Shown: positions 17,951 to 26,893, counted from the first letter of the stretch. The stretch: DNA of 64,000 nucleotides from Paludibacteraceae bacterium (GCA_024401645.1 JAKSKR010000005.1:43809-107808), one strand, 5' to 3'. Notes: generated from the sequence alone by a model not told the origin. Numbers and translations are program-made.

Positions 17951-20142
17951 CGTATCACAATCTTTCGAGTGGTAGTTCTATCGCCATTCACCTCGAGCAT
18001 ATAAACGCCAGGTCGGAACTTTTTCAGATTGATTGTCATCTTCTTGTTGTGCATTTTTCCATATACGGCTACGGCGTGTCCGTTAGCATTGAACAACCTA
18101 GCCATCGACACAACTTTTGTGCCATCAATCGTCAGCTCGTCGCCTGTCACCTTTATGTCGAAGTCATCTGCTTGCACCAAATTATGGGCAGTTTCCTGCA
18201 CGCCACTCACCTTAATTGCCTTAGCCGCACAGTAGTTGCCACTAGTCACCCTCCAATTGTAGAAATAGAGGTACCACTTGTTCATCCAAGCCTTACCACA
18301 GCCCGTTATGTCAATAACCCCATCAATGCTGTATGGGTATGAAATATCGGCATCGGTATGCGAATGGAAGAACTGGCCGGTCGAGCCTGCGGCATCTATA
18401 TGGTAATGTCCCTTGGGCAGATTCAACTCTATTGGCAAGCGTTCTTCCATTCCCCCGCGCAAATCGTAGTAAGTCTTGCAGAAAACCAGTAAGCCGTTGT
18501 CTTCGTTAGTGATGCGGATAACTACATCCATCGGCTCACTTGGGTAAACCGAAAGCGAATCGAGTGTCAAGTCGCGCTTAACCACAAACTGCACGTTTTC
18601 ATCTTCGGTAGCGGTGCGGTGATACATGTTCTCGCTCAAAGCCTTCTTACCCACCAATCCATTTACGCCGTTGCCATCTTTCACATAAACATAATTTACA
18701 CCTTCGTCTACCTTTACGGCATACGTTTCCGCATTTACAGGAGCATCGTCAAGAGACTTATACCAATCGTAAGTTCCCTCATTTTCAGGCGTTAGAACCA
18801 CCTCATCACCAACCTTGCCTTCCACATCGGCAATAGAGATAAGCCCCGAAGTCACTTTTGTTGTAGCTTCTGCCGGCATACATTCGCCAGCACTTACCAA
18901 CACCGTGTAAACACCCGGTGCATTCACCAGCAGAGTGGAATTGTTTTCACCTGCCATCACCACACCATCCTTTGTCCATTGGCAGTCGGCCGTAGCATCC
19001 GCCCCACAGTCAAGGGTTACGAACGATTGACTGCATAAGTTTACCGTTTCTGGCAAAGACAAATTAGGTTGAGTGGTCACTTCCACCGTATCAGAAGTCA
19101 CACAGCGTCCACTATCGGCAACCACCACATACGTACCAGTGTTTTTCACCTCCAGTTCATCTGAATTGTCGTTCAGCATTTTTCCGTTGAAGTACCAACG
19201 TAAGCCATATTCCTTGGGCAGGTTTGCCTTTAACACTACAGGACCATTAGCATGGCACAAGGCCACATCGTTTCCCAACGACGGTTTCCTACACTTTTGC
19301 TGGCAGACATCGACATAAGTGGTACCGACACAAAAATCGTCAAAGTAGGTATAACAGGTATCTATTGGGCACCATGTTTCATCGTCGCCACCATGGAAAG
19401 TCGAAATATAGAGTTTGTCTATCTTATCGCCATTCGTAGTGAACTGGCAGCCTTCCAAAAAGAGGACCTCTTCTCCATTGGCCCACACCTGCACCTCGCC
19501 ATCGGCTACGGTTGGGGCAGAATTCATCTTAACACGTTGGGCAAGGTGTATCCACTCACCAGGACGCACACGCACCGGAGTTCCATCTTTGTGGTAGAGT
19601 TGGAAATCGACACCCGAATGGGCCATATCGTACAGGTAAAGGCCTATGCGTCCTCCCGTTCGCCACATGTAACGGGTTGTCCAACCATTGGTACCATCGC
19701 ACTTTCGCAGTCCCGAACAGTTGTCACCGCCAGCCAAGCCCGGCAACTTACCACCGTAATTGGAAGTTCCCCACGTAAAGTTTTCTGAAAAGCGTACCGA
19801 ATAGCTCATATAGGCTTCTGGCCTTGGTTCCATAAGCAATGGCACCTGACAACCCGAATTAGCTGGGCCGAATTCGCCCTTCGGATACATCACCTTAAGC
19901 GATTTCGTTCCAGAAACAGAACAGCTATTCGTCAGCTCGGTTCTTTTTTCCAAGCCATTATCCCATGTTCCCGTCACAAAGCCATCGGCCTGCCACTGTG
20001 GACGCGAATAGGCGGTTCCATCTTCTGCATTCTCGAAGTTGGTCGACATCAGCATTTCGGCAGATGCACCACACGTCAGCATAAACCAACCGAGGGTTAG
20101 GGCTACCCTTTTCAGTATTTGTTCAAGATTTTTTCCTTTCAT
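17947..20142 (-). CDS. Secreted PL14-like polysaccharide lyase with T9SS sorting domain
   Basis: 731 residues. Signal peptide about 1-28. Residues about 30-275 show the jelly-roll lyase pattern of polysaccharide lyase family 14: SYSVRFSENF, GGKLPGLAGG, TRYMWRTGGRIG, LYLYD, then a TYFDDFCVGT end. This family cuts uronic-acid-containing polysaccharides such as alginate or glucuronan. Two Cys-rich Ig-like domains (about 280-450) follow, then a further beta domain (about 500-650). The C-terminal GVYMLEVNGDRTTTRKIVIR segment is a type IX sorting signal for surface export. A -7 box sits only 5 nt before the ATG. Substrate specificity is inferred from fold pattern only. Confidence 0.75.
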   Translation of the reverse strand: MKGKNLEQILKRVALTLGWFMLTCGASAEMLMSTNFENAEDGTAYSRPQWQADGFVTGTWDNGLEKRTELTNSCSVSGTKSLKVMYPKGEFGPANSGCQVPLLMEPRPEAYMSYSVRFSENFTWGTSNYGGKLPGLAGGDNCSGLRKCDGTNGWTTRYMWRTGGRIGLYLYDMAHSGVDFQLYHKDGTPVRVRPGEWIHLAQRVKMNSAPTVADGEVQVWANGEEVLFLEGCQFTTNGDKIDKLYISTFHGGDDETWCPIDTCYTYFDDFCVGTTYVDVCQQKCRKPSLGNDVALCHANGPVVLKANLPKEYGLRWYFNGKMLNDNSDELEVKNTGTYVVVADSGRCVTSDTVEVTTQPNLSLPETVNLCSQSFVTLDCGADATADCQWTKDGVVMAGENNSTLLVNAPGVYTVLVSAGECMPAEATTKVTSGLISIADVEGKVGDEVVLTPENEGTYDWYKSLDDAPVNAETYAVKVDEGVNYVYVKDGNGVNGLVGKKALSENMYHRTATEDENVQFVVKRDLTLDSLSVYPSEPMDVVIRITNEDNGLLVFCKTYYDLRGGMEERLPIELNLPKGHYHIDAAGSTGQFFHSHTDADISYPYSIDGVIDITGCGKAWMNKWYLYFYNWRVTSGNYCAAKAIKVSGVQETAHNLVQADDFDIKVTGDELTIDGTKVVSMARLFNANGHAVAVYGKMHNKKMTINLKKFRPGVYMLEVNGDRTTTRKIVIR

Positions 20143-20147
20143 AATAC

Positions 20148-20155
20148 CAAAGATA
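20148..20155 (-). promoter_or_regulatory. -7 box almost touching the PL14-like start codon
   Basis: The minus strand reads TATCTTTG with the ATG five bases downstream, so the mRNA would have little or no leader. Alternatively the box is chance, or a later start is used. Confidence 0.35.
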
Positions 20156-20163
20156 AAAAGAAA

Positions 20164-20191
20164 AACCGTTGGTCTTTTACAACCAACGGTT
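20164..20191 (-). terminator. Terminator of the 69-aa gene
   Basis: Arms 20164-20173 and 20182-20191 (AACCGTTGGT and its complement) form a hairpin. On the minus strand it is followed by TTTTTCTTTTT, 14 nt after the stop at 20206. Confidence 0.8.
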
Positions 20192-20205
20192 AATAGTTTT
20201 CGAGC

Positions 20206-20415
20206 CTAATCGTAACACGCACTAGGCAATACCTTATACGCAATAGTCAACGGACTAATTCCGTGCTGGACATAAGACGCAACCAAAGCATCTAAAATGT
20301 CACGTTCTTCAGAGTCAGCAATTTCAGAAGATGCCAAGTTGGTAATTTCCTCTCTGAACTGCTGTCGCCACAATGCAATCTGCTCTGGCGATACAGTCAC
20401 ATTTCCATTTCCCAT
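20206..20415 (-). CDS. Small hypothetical protein (69 aa)
   Basis: 69 residues, soluble and helical (SPEQIALWRQQFREEITNLA, then ERDILDALVASYVQHGISPL), ending SACYD. It has a good ATG, codon use like its neighbours and its own rho-independent terminator, so it is probably expressed. No family was recognised. The helical layout could fit a small regulator or an adaptor protein. It lies between the lyase and the DUF445 gene, which points the other way. Confidence 0.55.
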   Translation of the reverse strand: MGNGNVTVSPEQIALWRQQFREEITNLASSEIADSEERDILDALVASYVQHGISPLTIAYKVLPSACYD

Positions 20416-20603
20416 ATAAAATATATATAAATGTAGTTTGAATTAGTTTATGCGCTAATTTACAAGTTTTATTTGACATAACATCGTTCCCAGACACATT
20501 TATTGCACAAAGTTGTAATATTCAGCATTTAATGTGTGCTATTTTCCGATGTTGTATTACATTTTTTCTTAACTTGGTTTCAAATTAAGGAAATAAACAC
20601 ATC

Positions 20604-21500
20604 ATGATCAACATTCCGCTCATCGTTTCGCCTCTAGTTGGCGCTCTCATTGGCTACATCACCAACGATTTTGCTATATGGATGCTGTTCCACCCTTACG
20701 AACCCGTATATCTTTTCGGCCACAAGATTCCATTCACTCCGGGCTTGATACCTAGAGAAAAGGATCGTATGGCAGCGTCTATTTCACAGATGATTAGCGA
20801 AAAGCTTATGACAGAAGACGTTCTTCGCGAAAACCTACTTTCCGACGAAGTCATTTCCAAAATTGAGCGTTTCATCACCGAATTTGCCAAGAATCTGCAA
20901 GCCGAGCAAAAATCGCTACGCGAAAAAGGCAGTGAACTGTTTGGCGAAGAGAACGTAACCGAGTTCGAAAACAAGACTGCATCTGGGCTTACCGACCTTG
21001 TCAGCGAAAAGATTACAGAATCGGACCTTGGCTACAAACTGGCAGTTCTTGCCAAAAACCACATCAAGCAGAAATTTGGTATGATTGGTGAAATTGGCAT
21101 AGACATCTTCGCCCCAAACCTACCCAAAGACATCAACACCCTTATTAAGGAAAATGCAAAACCAATAGCAGGCGACTTCATTAAGAAAGGCGTTAAAGAC
21201 ATCCTCAATGCCCCTATCAGCATTCTGCTCGAGAACAAGGAAGAACAGATTGAGTCGCTAAAGAATGGCATTATCAGGCTTTACAAAAACACCATTAACG
21301 AACGGTTGCCACAAATCATTGAAGGCGTCAACATTCAGCTAATGGTCGAGAACAAGATTAAAGCCATGGAGGTTAAGGAGATGGAAGACCTCATCTTTGG
21401 CATAATGGACAAGGAACTGAAATCGATTGTCAGACTAGGCGCTGGCCTCGGATTCTTAATGGGTTTCCTTACTTATGGGTTAAACCAGTTGATGGGGTAA
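20604..21500 (+). CDS. DUF445 membrane protein
   Basis: 298 residues. The N-terminal helix with GALIGYITNDFAIWMLFHP and the PFTPGLIPREKDRMA motif, a long helical middle (about 45-265) and a C-terminal hydrophobic segment (GAGLGFLMGFLTYGLNQLMG) are the hallmarks of DUF445 (YheB-like). These are membrane proteins with a large amphipathic helical body; the function is not established. The gene is single, read from an AT-rich upstream region of about 190 nt. Confidence 0.9.
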   Translation: MINIPLIVSPLVGALIGYITNDFAIWMLFHPYEPVYLFGHKIPFTPGLIPREKDRMAASISQMISEKLMTEDVLRENLLSDEVISKIERFITEFAKNLQAEQKSLREKGSELFGEENVTEFENKTASGLTDLVSEKITESDLGYKLAVLAKNHIKQKFGMIGEIGIDIFAPNLPKDINTLIKENAKPIAGDFIKKGVKDILNAPISILLENKEEQIESLKNGIIRLYKNTINERLPQIIEGVNIQLMVENKIKAMEVKEMEDLIFGIMDKELKSIVRLGAGLGFLMGFLTYGLNQLMG

Positions 21501-21508
21501 AAGAACCC

Positions 21509-21892
21509 TTACGAATTCACCACCATCCACTCCACCAAATTTCTCTCTTTTGAGCTAAAATTAGCCCCAATTTTAACCACCGTCTTTCCTGGAGCGGAAA
21601 TCTTTTTCGCATATCTCTTTTCGTCTATCTGCGACAAGGCAATCTCTGCAGACTCGTCTCACTTGCACTCAATGATGTTTGCGTAATTCTTTGTTTCGAA
21701 GAATACGTCTACGCGACCGCCCAAGACGGGAAGCTCAACCTTTACCTTGTGCCCCGTAAAGCGTAGCATTAGATAAAGCATATTGCAGAAGTTCGCCTCA
21801 ATCAATTTGATTTCGTTGTTTTTAAATGGCATTTGGCTCATTATCAACTGAATTTGTGTCATAAATCCATCCACATCATCTCTCATAATCAA
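21509..21892 (-). pseudogene. Decayed C-terminal piece of an AAA/PD-(D/E)XK gene
   Basis: The minus strand encodes about 125 residues closely similar to the end of the full-length gene at 62342-63895 (for example PVLGGRVDVFFETKNYANII). An in-frame TGA at the position of Arg in the intact copy (ECKRDESAE) cuts it, and the frame then continues to a TAA at 21509-21511. The AAA-type N-terminal 390 residues are missing. The upstream TATCTTTG box (21915-21922) resembles the one before the intact copy, so an internal deletion removed the middle. Non-functional. Confidence 0.85.
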
Positions 21893-21914
21893 ATGCTTAT
21901 TGAGCTATTGGTGG

Positions 21915-21922
21915 CAAAGATA
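21915..21922 (-). promoter_or_regulatory. Relic -7 box before the nuclease pseudogene
   Basis: The minus strand reads TATCTTTG. Between here and 22254 (about 330 nt) there is no gene, only AT-rich sequence with a CATATTTG box near 22150 that could drive the next operon. Confidence 0.35.
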
Positions 21923-22254
21923 GGGAAAATAATTGGGATGGCATAAAATCACCAACGGAAGCTTTCTTCAATAAAATTAAAATAGTATAAGCTGGATTCT
22001 GAAATCAGAGCCCTGCTTTTTATTGTATAACCAACTAAAAAGGATGCCCCAAAAAGCACTTTTAAATGTTAGAGAACATATAAAGAAAATCTTTTTCGGT
22101 TATGGACTAACAAGGACTAAAAATGATAATTAATTTTTAATTAGAATTCGACATATTTGCAACAACTCAATGAGATTACAATGAAAGGATAAGAGTTCCA
22201 ACAAACCCATCCCTTCCTTGTTCCTATTAATTTTTTATTGAAAAAAACATAAGC

Positions 22255-22701
22255 ATGGGATTCTTCGATTCTATTGCCCAAAAGGCTGCAGAAATACAAA
22301 AAGCAGCCTCAGAAGTGGCAGACGCTGCCGCCCAAAAAGCAGCAGAAATACAAAAAACAGCAGAAGAAGCAGCTGCTTCTGCGTCAACAATAGCCGGTCA
22401 AGCCGTTGATGCCATCAGTTATGGTGCAGGACAAATAGCCGATGCTGTCAGTACAACAGCTAATGAAGCTTACGACTCTATAGTAAAAAAGAGGAATGAA
22501 GCGCTTGACGACATTCAAGAATTTGCTGCTATCAAGTTCTACAATCTTATTAACCAATATGATTACGCAGATTCCATAAAAAAAATGAAAGAAGCGCAAG
22601 AAAAGGAAAAGAAAGACTTGTCTCCTCTCATTGGATTCTTGGAAAACTTGCAAGCTTTCGCACTTGAAGGGAAAAAACAATATTTAGATAAAAAGAACTG
22701 A
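22255..22701 (+). CDS. Alanine-rich amphipathic helical protein, first gene of a three-gene operon
   Basis: 148 residues. The N-terminal half contains a repeated 11-residue-type element (AQKAAEIQKAASEVADA, then AAQKAAEIQKTAEEAAA), giving a long amphipathic helix like LEA or apolipoprotein-type lipid-binding helices. The C-terminal half (about 75-148) is a charged helical region (KKMKEAQEKEKKDLSPLIGF). No signal peptide and no membrane helix. It begins after a 360-nt gene-free stretch and is followed one nt after its stop by the next gene. Probably a membrane-surface or partner-binding protein. Family not recognised. Confidence 0.7.
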   Translation: MGFFDSIAQKAAEIQKAASEVADAAAQKAAEIQKTAEEAAASASTIAGQAVDAISYGAGQIADAVSTTANEAYDSIVKKRNEALDDIQEFAAIKFYNLINQYDYADSIKKMKEAQEKEKKDLSPLIGFLENLQAFALEGKKQYLDKKN

Positions 22702-22702
22702 T

Positions 22703-23095
22703 ATGGCAACTAACGGAAAATCAGCTATAGCGTCAATCAATGAGTTCATCAAAACCATTGACTTCGACACTCTGATAGAAATAGCAGAATTTGCAGCCCT
22801 AATACCTGCAATTGGAACCATTTGTGTTTGGATTATTAAAATTTTGAAGTTCGCAAAAAAGTTTCAACCAACTGCAGATAAAATGCTTACTAATGCAGAC
22901 CAACTTTACGGGGTATGCACAAGCAGTACAAACATTAACAATGAGGCTTTAAACAAGGTAAACACTCTTATTGAGATTGCACTTGAAGATGGGGTTATTA
23001 CTAAAGAAGAAGAAAGCTTCATTTTAGAAAGAGCACAAACCCTAGGTTTAGACACCGACGAAATTAGACTAAAATTACTATCTAACAAACAGTAA
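22703..23095 (+). CDS. Membrane protein with C-terminal TerB-like helical module
   Basis: 130 residues. One hydrophobic helix (about 30-52, AALIPAIGTICVWIIKIL) is followed by a linker. The C-terminal module TLIEIALEDGVITKEEESF to the end has the pattern A-x-x-DG-x-I-x-x-E-E with a following G-(L/I)-(D/S) turn, seen in TerB-like and tellurite/stress-associated helical domains. It is the middle gene of a three-gene operon (1-nt gap before, 4-nt gap after). Function unknown; the gene after it carries two related modules. Confidence 0.65.
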   Translation: MATNGKSAIASINEFIKTIDFDTLIEIAEFAALIPAIGTICVWIIKILKFAKKFQPTADKMLTNADQLYGVCTSSTNINNEALNKVNTLIEIALEDGVITKEEESFILERAQTLGLDTDEIRLKLLSNKQ

Positions 23096-23099
23096 CATT

Positions 23100-23717
23100 A
23101 TGAACGAAAATGCAGCTTTAATAGAAGAACTCATAAAAGCCATTTGCGATGGCACCATCGACAGCAAATGGAGTCTCATAAAAATGAAAGCAGTTGATAG
23201 TGGAGTTAGTGAAATTCAAAGCATTAGAACTCTTATCGAAACGATTGCAACCAGTTTAAAGAATGGCAATTTCGATAGTAAAATTGATGTTTTGAAATTG
23301 CAAGCTGCCGACGCAGGTATCGACCAAAGTAAACTAGCTCAAATAATTGCAGCCATAAAGGTAAAAATTGGAAACACAAAAGAAGAAGCAACGCCAACCG
23401 CTGCTGAAGTTTCAAAAGAAAGAAAGGAAACGAACACCGAAAAGCCACAAGAAAAACTTAAGTCAGATGTAGGCATCATTTCACAACTTTTAAAGAACAA
23501 GCTTTTCATCACTTTAGTACTTATCTTTGCCATTGTTTGTCCTTTCTTCACCGACTATAGCTTCTTATACAAGTTTTTTATTGCCATTGGAGGTGCTATT
23601 CTATACACTATAGGTATAATTAGCATACTCTATGTAAAACCTACCGCATTGAAAATATACCTGATAGTATATGCCATTTTAATGGTTGTGTTGGCAGTTG
23701 CTGGTAACATAATATGA
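23100..23717 (+). CDS. Membrane protein with two TerB-like mini-repeats
   Basis: 205 residues. Two related helical modules occupy residues about 6-50 (IEELIKAICDGTIDSKWSLI) and 45-88 (TSLKNGNFDSKIDVLKLQAA). Each has the DG/NG-x-(I/F)-DSK core and an A-x-x-(S/A)G-(V/I) turn, like the module of the preceding gene. A charged linker (about 95-120) leads to four hydrophobic segments (about 138-205). This places the modules on the cytoplasmic side of the inner membrane. It closes the operon and is followed by a terminator. No family could be named. Confidence 0.65.
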   Translation: MNENAALIEELIKAICDGTIDSKWSLIKMKAVDSGVSEIQSIRTLIETIATSLKNGNFDSKIDVLKLQAADAGIDQSKLAQIIAAIKVKIGNTKEEATPTAAEVSKERKETNTEKPQEKLKSDVGIISQLLKNKLFITLVLIFAIVCPFFTDYSFLYKFFIAIGGAILYTIGIISILYVKPTALKIYLIVYAILMVVLAVAGNII

Positions 23718-23783
23718 CAAGCAGTTCTTATTGCTCGACAGAAACGAGAGTTTCTTTGGAAAGTTATTTAATATTATAACCAT

Positions 23784-23823
23784 AAAGGTATCTTCGATGA
23801 GAATAATCGAGGGTACCTTTTTT
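23784..23823 (+). terminator. Terminator of the three-gene operon
   Basis: AAAGGTA..TCGAT pairs with ATCGA..TACCTTT around a short loop and is followed by a run of T, 67 nt after the last stop. Confidence 0.75.
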
Positions 23824-23867
23824 CTATTCTCAAAGACATTACAGATAGACTAAACTGTCTACTTGTT

Positions 23868-24113
23868 TTAGAACCAATGAAATTCGTCGGGAACGGGATC
23901 GTGTCCGTGGCCTCCCCACGGATTGCAACGGCAAATGCGTTTTACGCCTAACCAAAAGCCCTTAAAGACGCCATGCTTCATGACAGCATCGACCATATAT
24001 TGAGAACACGTAGGCGTATAGCGGCAAACAGAGGGAAATAAAGGCGAAATACACTTCTTATAAAAGAAGACTGGCAACAAGAATGCCTTTCTTATACATT
24101 CTTTCAAAGTCAT
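23868..24113 (-). CDS. yidD: Membrane protein insertion efficiency factor YidD
   Basis: 81 residues, the normal length. The family signature is complete: [20 protein letters not shown], then [20 protein letters not shown] and [17 protein letters not shown]. YidD is an amphipathic inner-membrane-associated protein that helps YidC insert membrane proteins. It lies 4 nt after rnpA, the usual bacterial neighbour. Confidence 0.97.
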   Translation of the reverse strand: MTLKECIRKAFLLPVFFYKKCISPLFPSVCRYTPTCSQYMVDAVMKHGVFKGFWLGVKRICRCNPWGGHGHDPVPDEFHWF

Positions 24114-24117
24114 ACCT

Positions 24118-24501
24118 CTAGCCTAGCTTTTCTTGTAACTTTTCTAGGGCGACCTTAATCTTGCGTTCTACGACATGACTAGGTATCAGCTTGTCGGAAA
24201 CAAACACCATGCTGAAGTGAAGTTGCTGTTGGTGCTGTTCTGCCCAATCGAACAAGCCATGCTTGTTCTTGCGGTAAGCTTCACGCAACTGACGCTTTAC
24301 ACGGTTGCGGTCTACCGCATGCTTAAACTTCTTTTTAGGAGCAACAACCATGCAACGCACAGGCACGCTGTCGGTAGTAACCAGATAGGTAACCTTAACG
24401 GGAAATGCCAAGAAAGACTTTCCCTTGCGAAACAGCATATCTACTGCCGAATCGCCATAAAGGTGTTCCTCCTTTGGAAATGTATTCCTTCTTTCTTCCA
24501 T
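24118..24501 (-). CDS. rnpA: Ribonuclease P protein component
   Basis: 127 residues. The RNR signature [15 protein letters not shown] and the beta sheet ([12 protein letters not shown]) mark RnpA, the protein cofactor that with RNase P RNA removes 5' leaders from tRNA precursors. It is followed after 4 nt by yidD. A terminator for hemD lies in the 90-nt gap before it, so rnpA probably has its own promoter or depends on read-through. Confidence 0.97.
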   Translation of the reverse strand: MEERRNTFPKEEHLYGDSAVDMLFRKGKSFLAFPVKVTYLVTTDSVPVRCMVVAPKKKFKHAVDRNRVKRQLREAYRKNKHGLFDWAEQHQQQLHFSMVFVSDKLIPSHVVERKIKVALEKLQEKLG

Positions 24502-24526
24502 GATGGTGTTATTCTTATTTTAAGTA

Positions 24527-24553
24527 AAAAGGGGCAGGAAACCCGCCCCCTTT
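24527..24553 (-). terminator. Terminator of hemD
   Basis: On the minus strand AAGGGGGC / GCCCCTT form a stem followed by TTTTT, about 40 nt after the hemD stop. Confidence 0.75.
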
Positions 24554-24591
24554 ATATTCTTTCTTATTACCAATGCTTGGCTGGCAACGTC

Positions 24592-25362
24592 TTATTTCTG
24601 ATTCTTCAAGAAATCGTCGAGAGCAGCTGGCATTGAAGGATTCTCTGGTGTTGGCGCTTCCACATTCACCTCAAGGCCCTTATCTTTAGCAGCCTTTACG
24701 GTAGTAGGACCGAAACAACCAATCTTCACATCACCCTGTTCAAAATTAGGGAAATTTGAGAACAAGGATGTAATACCCGAAGGGCTGAAGAACAAGAACA
24801 TGTCGTACTTGAAATCAGGATCCTTTGAGAAATCGGTGCTCACTGTCTTGTACATTACAGCCTTCGTAAAGTTGGCGTTAATGTCGGTCAAGTGGTCAAT
24901 GATGTCCTTTTTCTGGTCTACGGTCTTGTTCACATCGTGAACGTCAGACATAACAACCAAGTACTTCTCGTCGGTATGCTTTGCAACTACGGTTACCAAG
25001 TCTTCCAACTTACCGGTCGTTCCGTAGAACATCTTACGTTTGCGGTATTGGATATACTTCTGCAAATAAAGTGAAACCTGTTCGGTAATGCAGAAATACT
25101 TCATAGTGTCGGGCACCGTAATGCGCATTTCTTCGCAAAGACGGAAGAAGTGATCAATACCTACCTTTGCTGTAAACAAGATAGCAGTATGGTCTAGGAT
25201 ATTGACCTTCTGTGTACGGAATTCCTTTGCAACTACAGGTTCAACGCGGATAAATGGTCTAAAGTCGAGTGTTACACCGTACTTCTTTTCAATTTCAAAA
25301 TAAGGAGACTTATCTGATGTAGGCTTCGGTTGGGAAACCAAGATTCTCTTTACTTTTTGCAT
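24592..25362 (-). CDS. hemD: Uroporphyrinogen-III synthase
   Basis: 256 residues. This matches the Bacteroidetes HemD group by pattern: start VKRILVSQPKPTSDKSPY, then AILFTAKVGIDHFFRLCEE, YFCITEQVSLYLQKYI, FLFFSPSGITSLFSNF and KIGCFGPTTVKAAKDKGL in the two alternating domains. It cyclises hydroxymethylbilane to uroporphyrinogen III in haem and cobalamin synthesis. HemD sequences are weakly conserved, but the gene order DUF4271-hemD-rnpA-yidD is typical of the phylum and supports it. A -7 box lies in the end of the DUF4271 gene. Confidence 0.88.
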   Translation of the reverse strand: MQKVKRILVSQPKPTSDKSPYFEIEKKYGVTLDFRPFIRVEPVVAKEFRTQKVNILDHTAILFTAKVGIDHFFRLCEEMRITVPDTMKYFCITEQVSLYLQKYIQYRKRKMFYGTTGKLEDLVTVVAKHTDEKYLVVMSDVHDVNKTVDQKKDIIDHLTDINANFTKAVMYKTVSTDFSKDPDFKYDMFLFFSPSGITSLFSNFPNFEQGDVKIGCFGPTTVKAAKDKGLEVNVEAPTPENPSMPAALDDFLKNQK

Positions 25363-25382
25363 CTCTATTTTCTGGTAAAAAT

Positions 25383-26462
25383 TTAAACAGTAGCTATCGC
25401 TTTATAATACCCAAACAGCAAAGCTGCCAAGGGTAAAAATTCAAGCGTGCAAAGATACAAAAACAAATAGAGAATGGAAAACTTGTATTTGAAAAATCGT
25501 CGTATAATGTAGGAAACTAGCAGTATTTCTGCCAAAATGAGCGCTCCAATGCCAATATAATAGAAAATTGGCGTTAACAACATTGGCGCATAAGCCATGC
25601 ACGCAACTACCGGAAACAAGACAATTCCAGCAGCCCCAAATAAGAAACGGAACGATATTTGCCACTCGCGCCGAGCTTGCGTGCCCACAAACACATAGCC
25701 CACATAGGCCGACGACAGATACTTGAATCCCAAATATCCTAACGTAAGCAACAAACTATTGACCGATGCCATCAGATACGATTTAGGCCCCGTTGAAGGC
25801 CACGTGAAATGGAAGGCTTGAACCACGAATACAGACATGCACACAGCACCCAAAAGCACCAATGCGAACCTATATTGTGTTTTCTGGTCACCTACCTGGT
25901 TCGATGATGAGTTGACATGGCTCTGTGTGAAAAATTCCTTCGTGTCGCGGCTCAACGACTTTGAGCGCAAAGCATACACCAACCCATAGCAGAAAAAAAC
26001 GGCGAACAACAAGGGCGCAAACCAAAACTGACCATGCAACACATTGGGCAAGGCTTTACCCTCGAACCCCTTATACTGCTCTTTTATTGAAACGAACTTC
26101 TTATCGTTCCATACCATAACCGTGTCGCCAACATTGGTCAGCCTTGCATACATGCTGTCGTAGGCCAATTCTTCGGCCGACACCGGCATATGTGGAAGTT
26201 CCCTTAAATCGTCAGGTACAGCGATAGCTTCCTCTGACAGACAGCTGTCGAGGTAAGTGGTATCCATTGCCGAGTAAGGATAGTCGGATGCCGTCAGATT
26301 GAACGTATCTACCCTAAAGCGGCGAATAGGCCTAAAATCTGGGATGATAGAGTCAATACTGGCAACATCGAGGTGCGTCGTATCGAACACGACGTCGCTG
26401 GCGGCCTCAATAACTGGGGCTACCGAATCGGTTGACCTAATCTCGATGTCAGCTTCTGGCAT
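25383..26462 (-). CDS. DUF4271 integral membrane protein
   Basis: 359 residues. The first 140 residues are soluble, rich in Asp, Ser and Thr. The last 220 contain about seven hydrophobic helices (for example FWFAPLLFAVFFCYGLVYAL and YLFLYLCTLEFLPLAALLFG). This is the DUF4271 layout, a Bacteroidetes membrane family nearly always encoded just before hemD, as here (20-nt gap). Function is unknown; the fixed neighbourhood hints at a cell-envelope or haem link. Confidence 0.85.
   Translation of the reverse strand: MPEADIEIRSTDSVAPVIEAASDVVFDTTHLDVASIDSIIPDFRPIRRFRVDTFNLTASDYPYSAMDTTYLDSCLSEEAIAVPDDLRELPHMPVSAEELAYDSMYARLTNVGDTVMVWNDKKFVSIKEQYKGFEGKALPNVLHGQFWFAPLLFAVFFCYGLVYALRSKSLSRDTKEFFTQSHVNSSSNQVGDQKTQYRFALVLLGAVCMSVFVVQAFHFTWPSTGPKSYLMASVNSLLLTLGYLGFKYLSSAYVGYVFVGTQARREWQISFRFLFGAAGIVLFPVVACMAYAPMLLTPIFYYIGIGALILAEILLVSYIIRRFFKYKFSILYLFLYLCTLEFLPLAALLFGYYKAIATV
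25450..25457 (-). promoter_or_regulatory. Internal -7 box for hemD
   Basis: The minus strand reads TATCTTTG inside the 3' end of the DUF4271 gene, 88 nt before the hemD ATG. Confidence 0.4.
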
Positions 26463-26494
26463 CTTGCAATCTCAGAATTTAGTGGGTGGTTATA

Positions 26495-26893
26495 TTACTT
26501 GCCAAATTGAGCACTGATTTTAGCTGCAATGTCAGCCATTTCTTCGGCACTCAACTGAAGTTTCTCGTTACGAAAATTCAAATCATTCTCCTTGTCGAGA
26601 GGCACCAAATGAATGTGAACATGAGGGACCTCCATACCAAGAACGGCCAAGCCAACACGCTGGCAAGGAATGGCAGCCTTAATAGCCTTACCAACCTTCT
26701 TTGCAAAAACCGTCAAGCCAGCCAATGTGTCGTCGTCGAGGTTGAAGATGTAATCTTCTTCTACTTTAGGGATGACCAATGTGTGGCCCTTCTTCAAAGG
26801 ATTGATGTCGAGGAATGCATAGTACTTGTCGTCTTCTGCAATCTTATATGAAGGAATTTCGCCGTTAACGATGCGTGTGAAAATAGTAGGCAT
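26495..26893 (-). CDS. HIT-family nucleotide hydrolase
   Basis: 132 residues. The histidine triad HVHIHLVPL and the start TIFTRIVNGEIPSYKIAEDD are typical of HINT-type HIT proteins. They hydrolyse nucleoside phosphoramidates or acyl-adenylates in the cytoplasm, the middle His attacking the phosphate. The gene follows greA (86-nt gap with a terminator) and precedes the DUF4271 gene by 32 nt. Confidence 0.93.
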   Translation of the reverse strand: MPTIFTRIVNGEIPSYKIAEDDKYYAFLDINPLKKGHTLVIPKVEEDYIFNLDDDTLAGLTVFAKKVGKAIKAAIPCQRVGLAVLGMEVPHVHIHLVPLDKENDLNFRNEKLQLSAEEMADIAAKISAQFGK

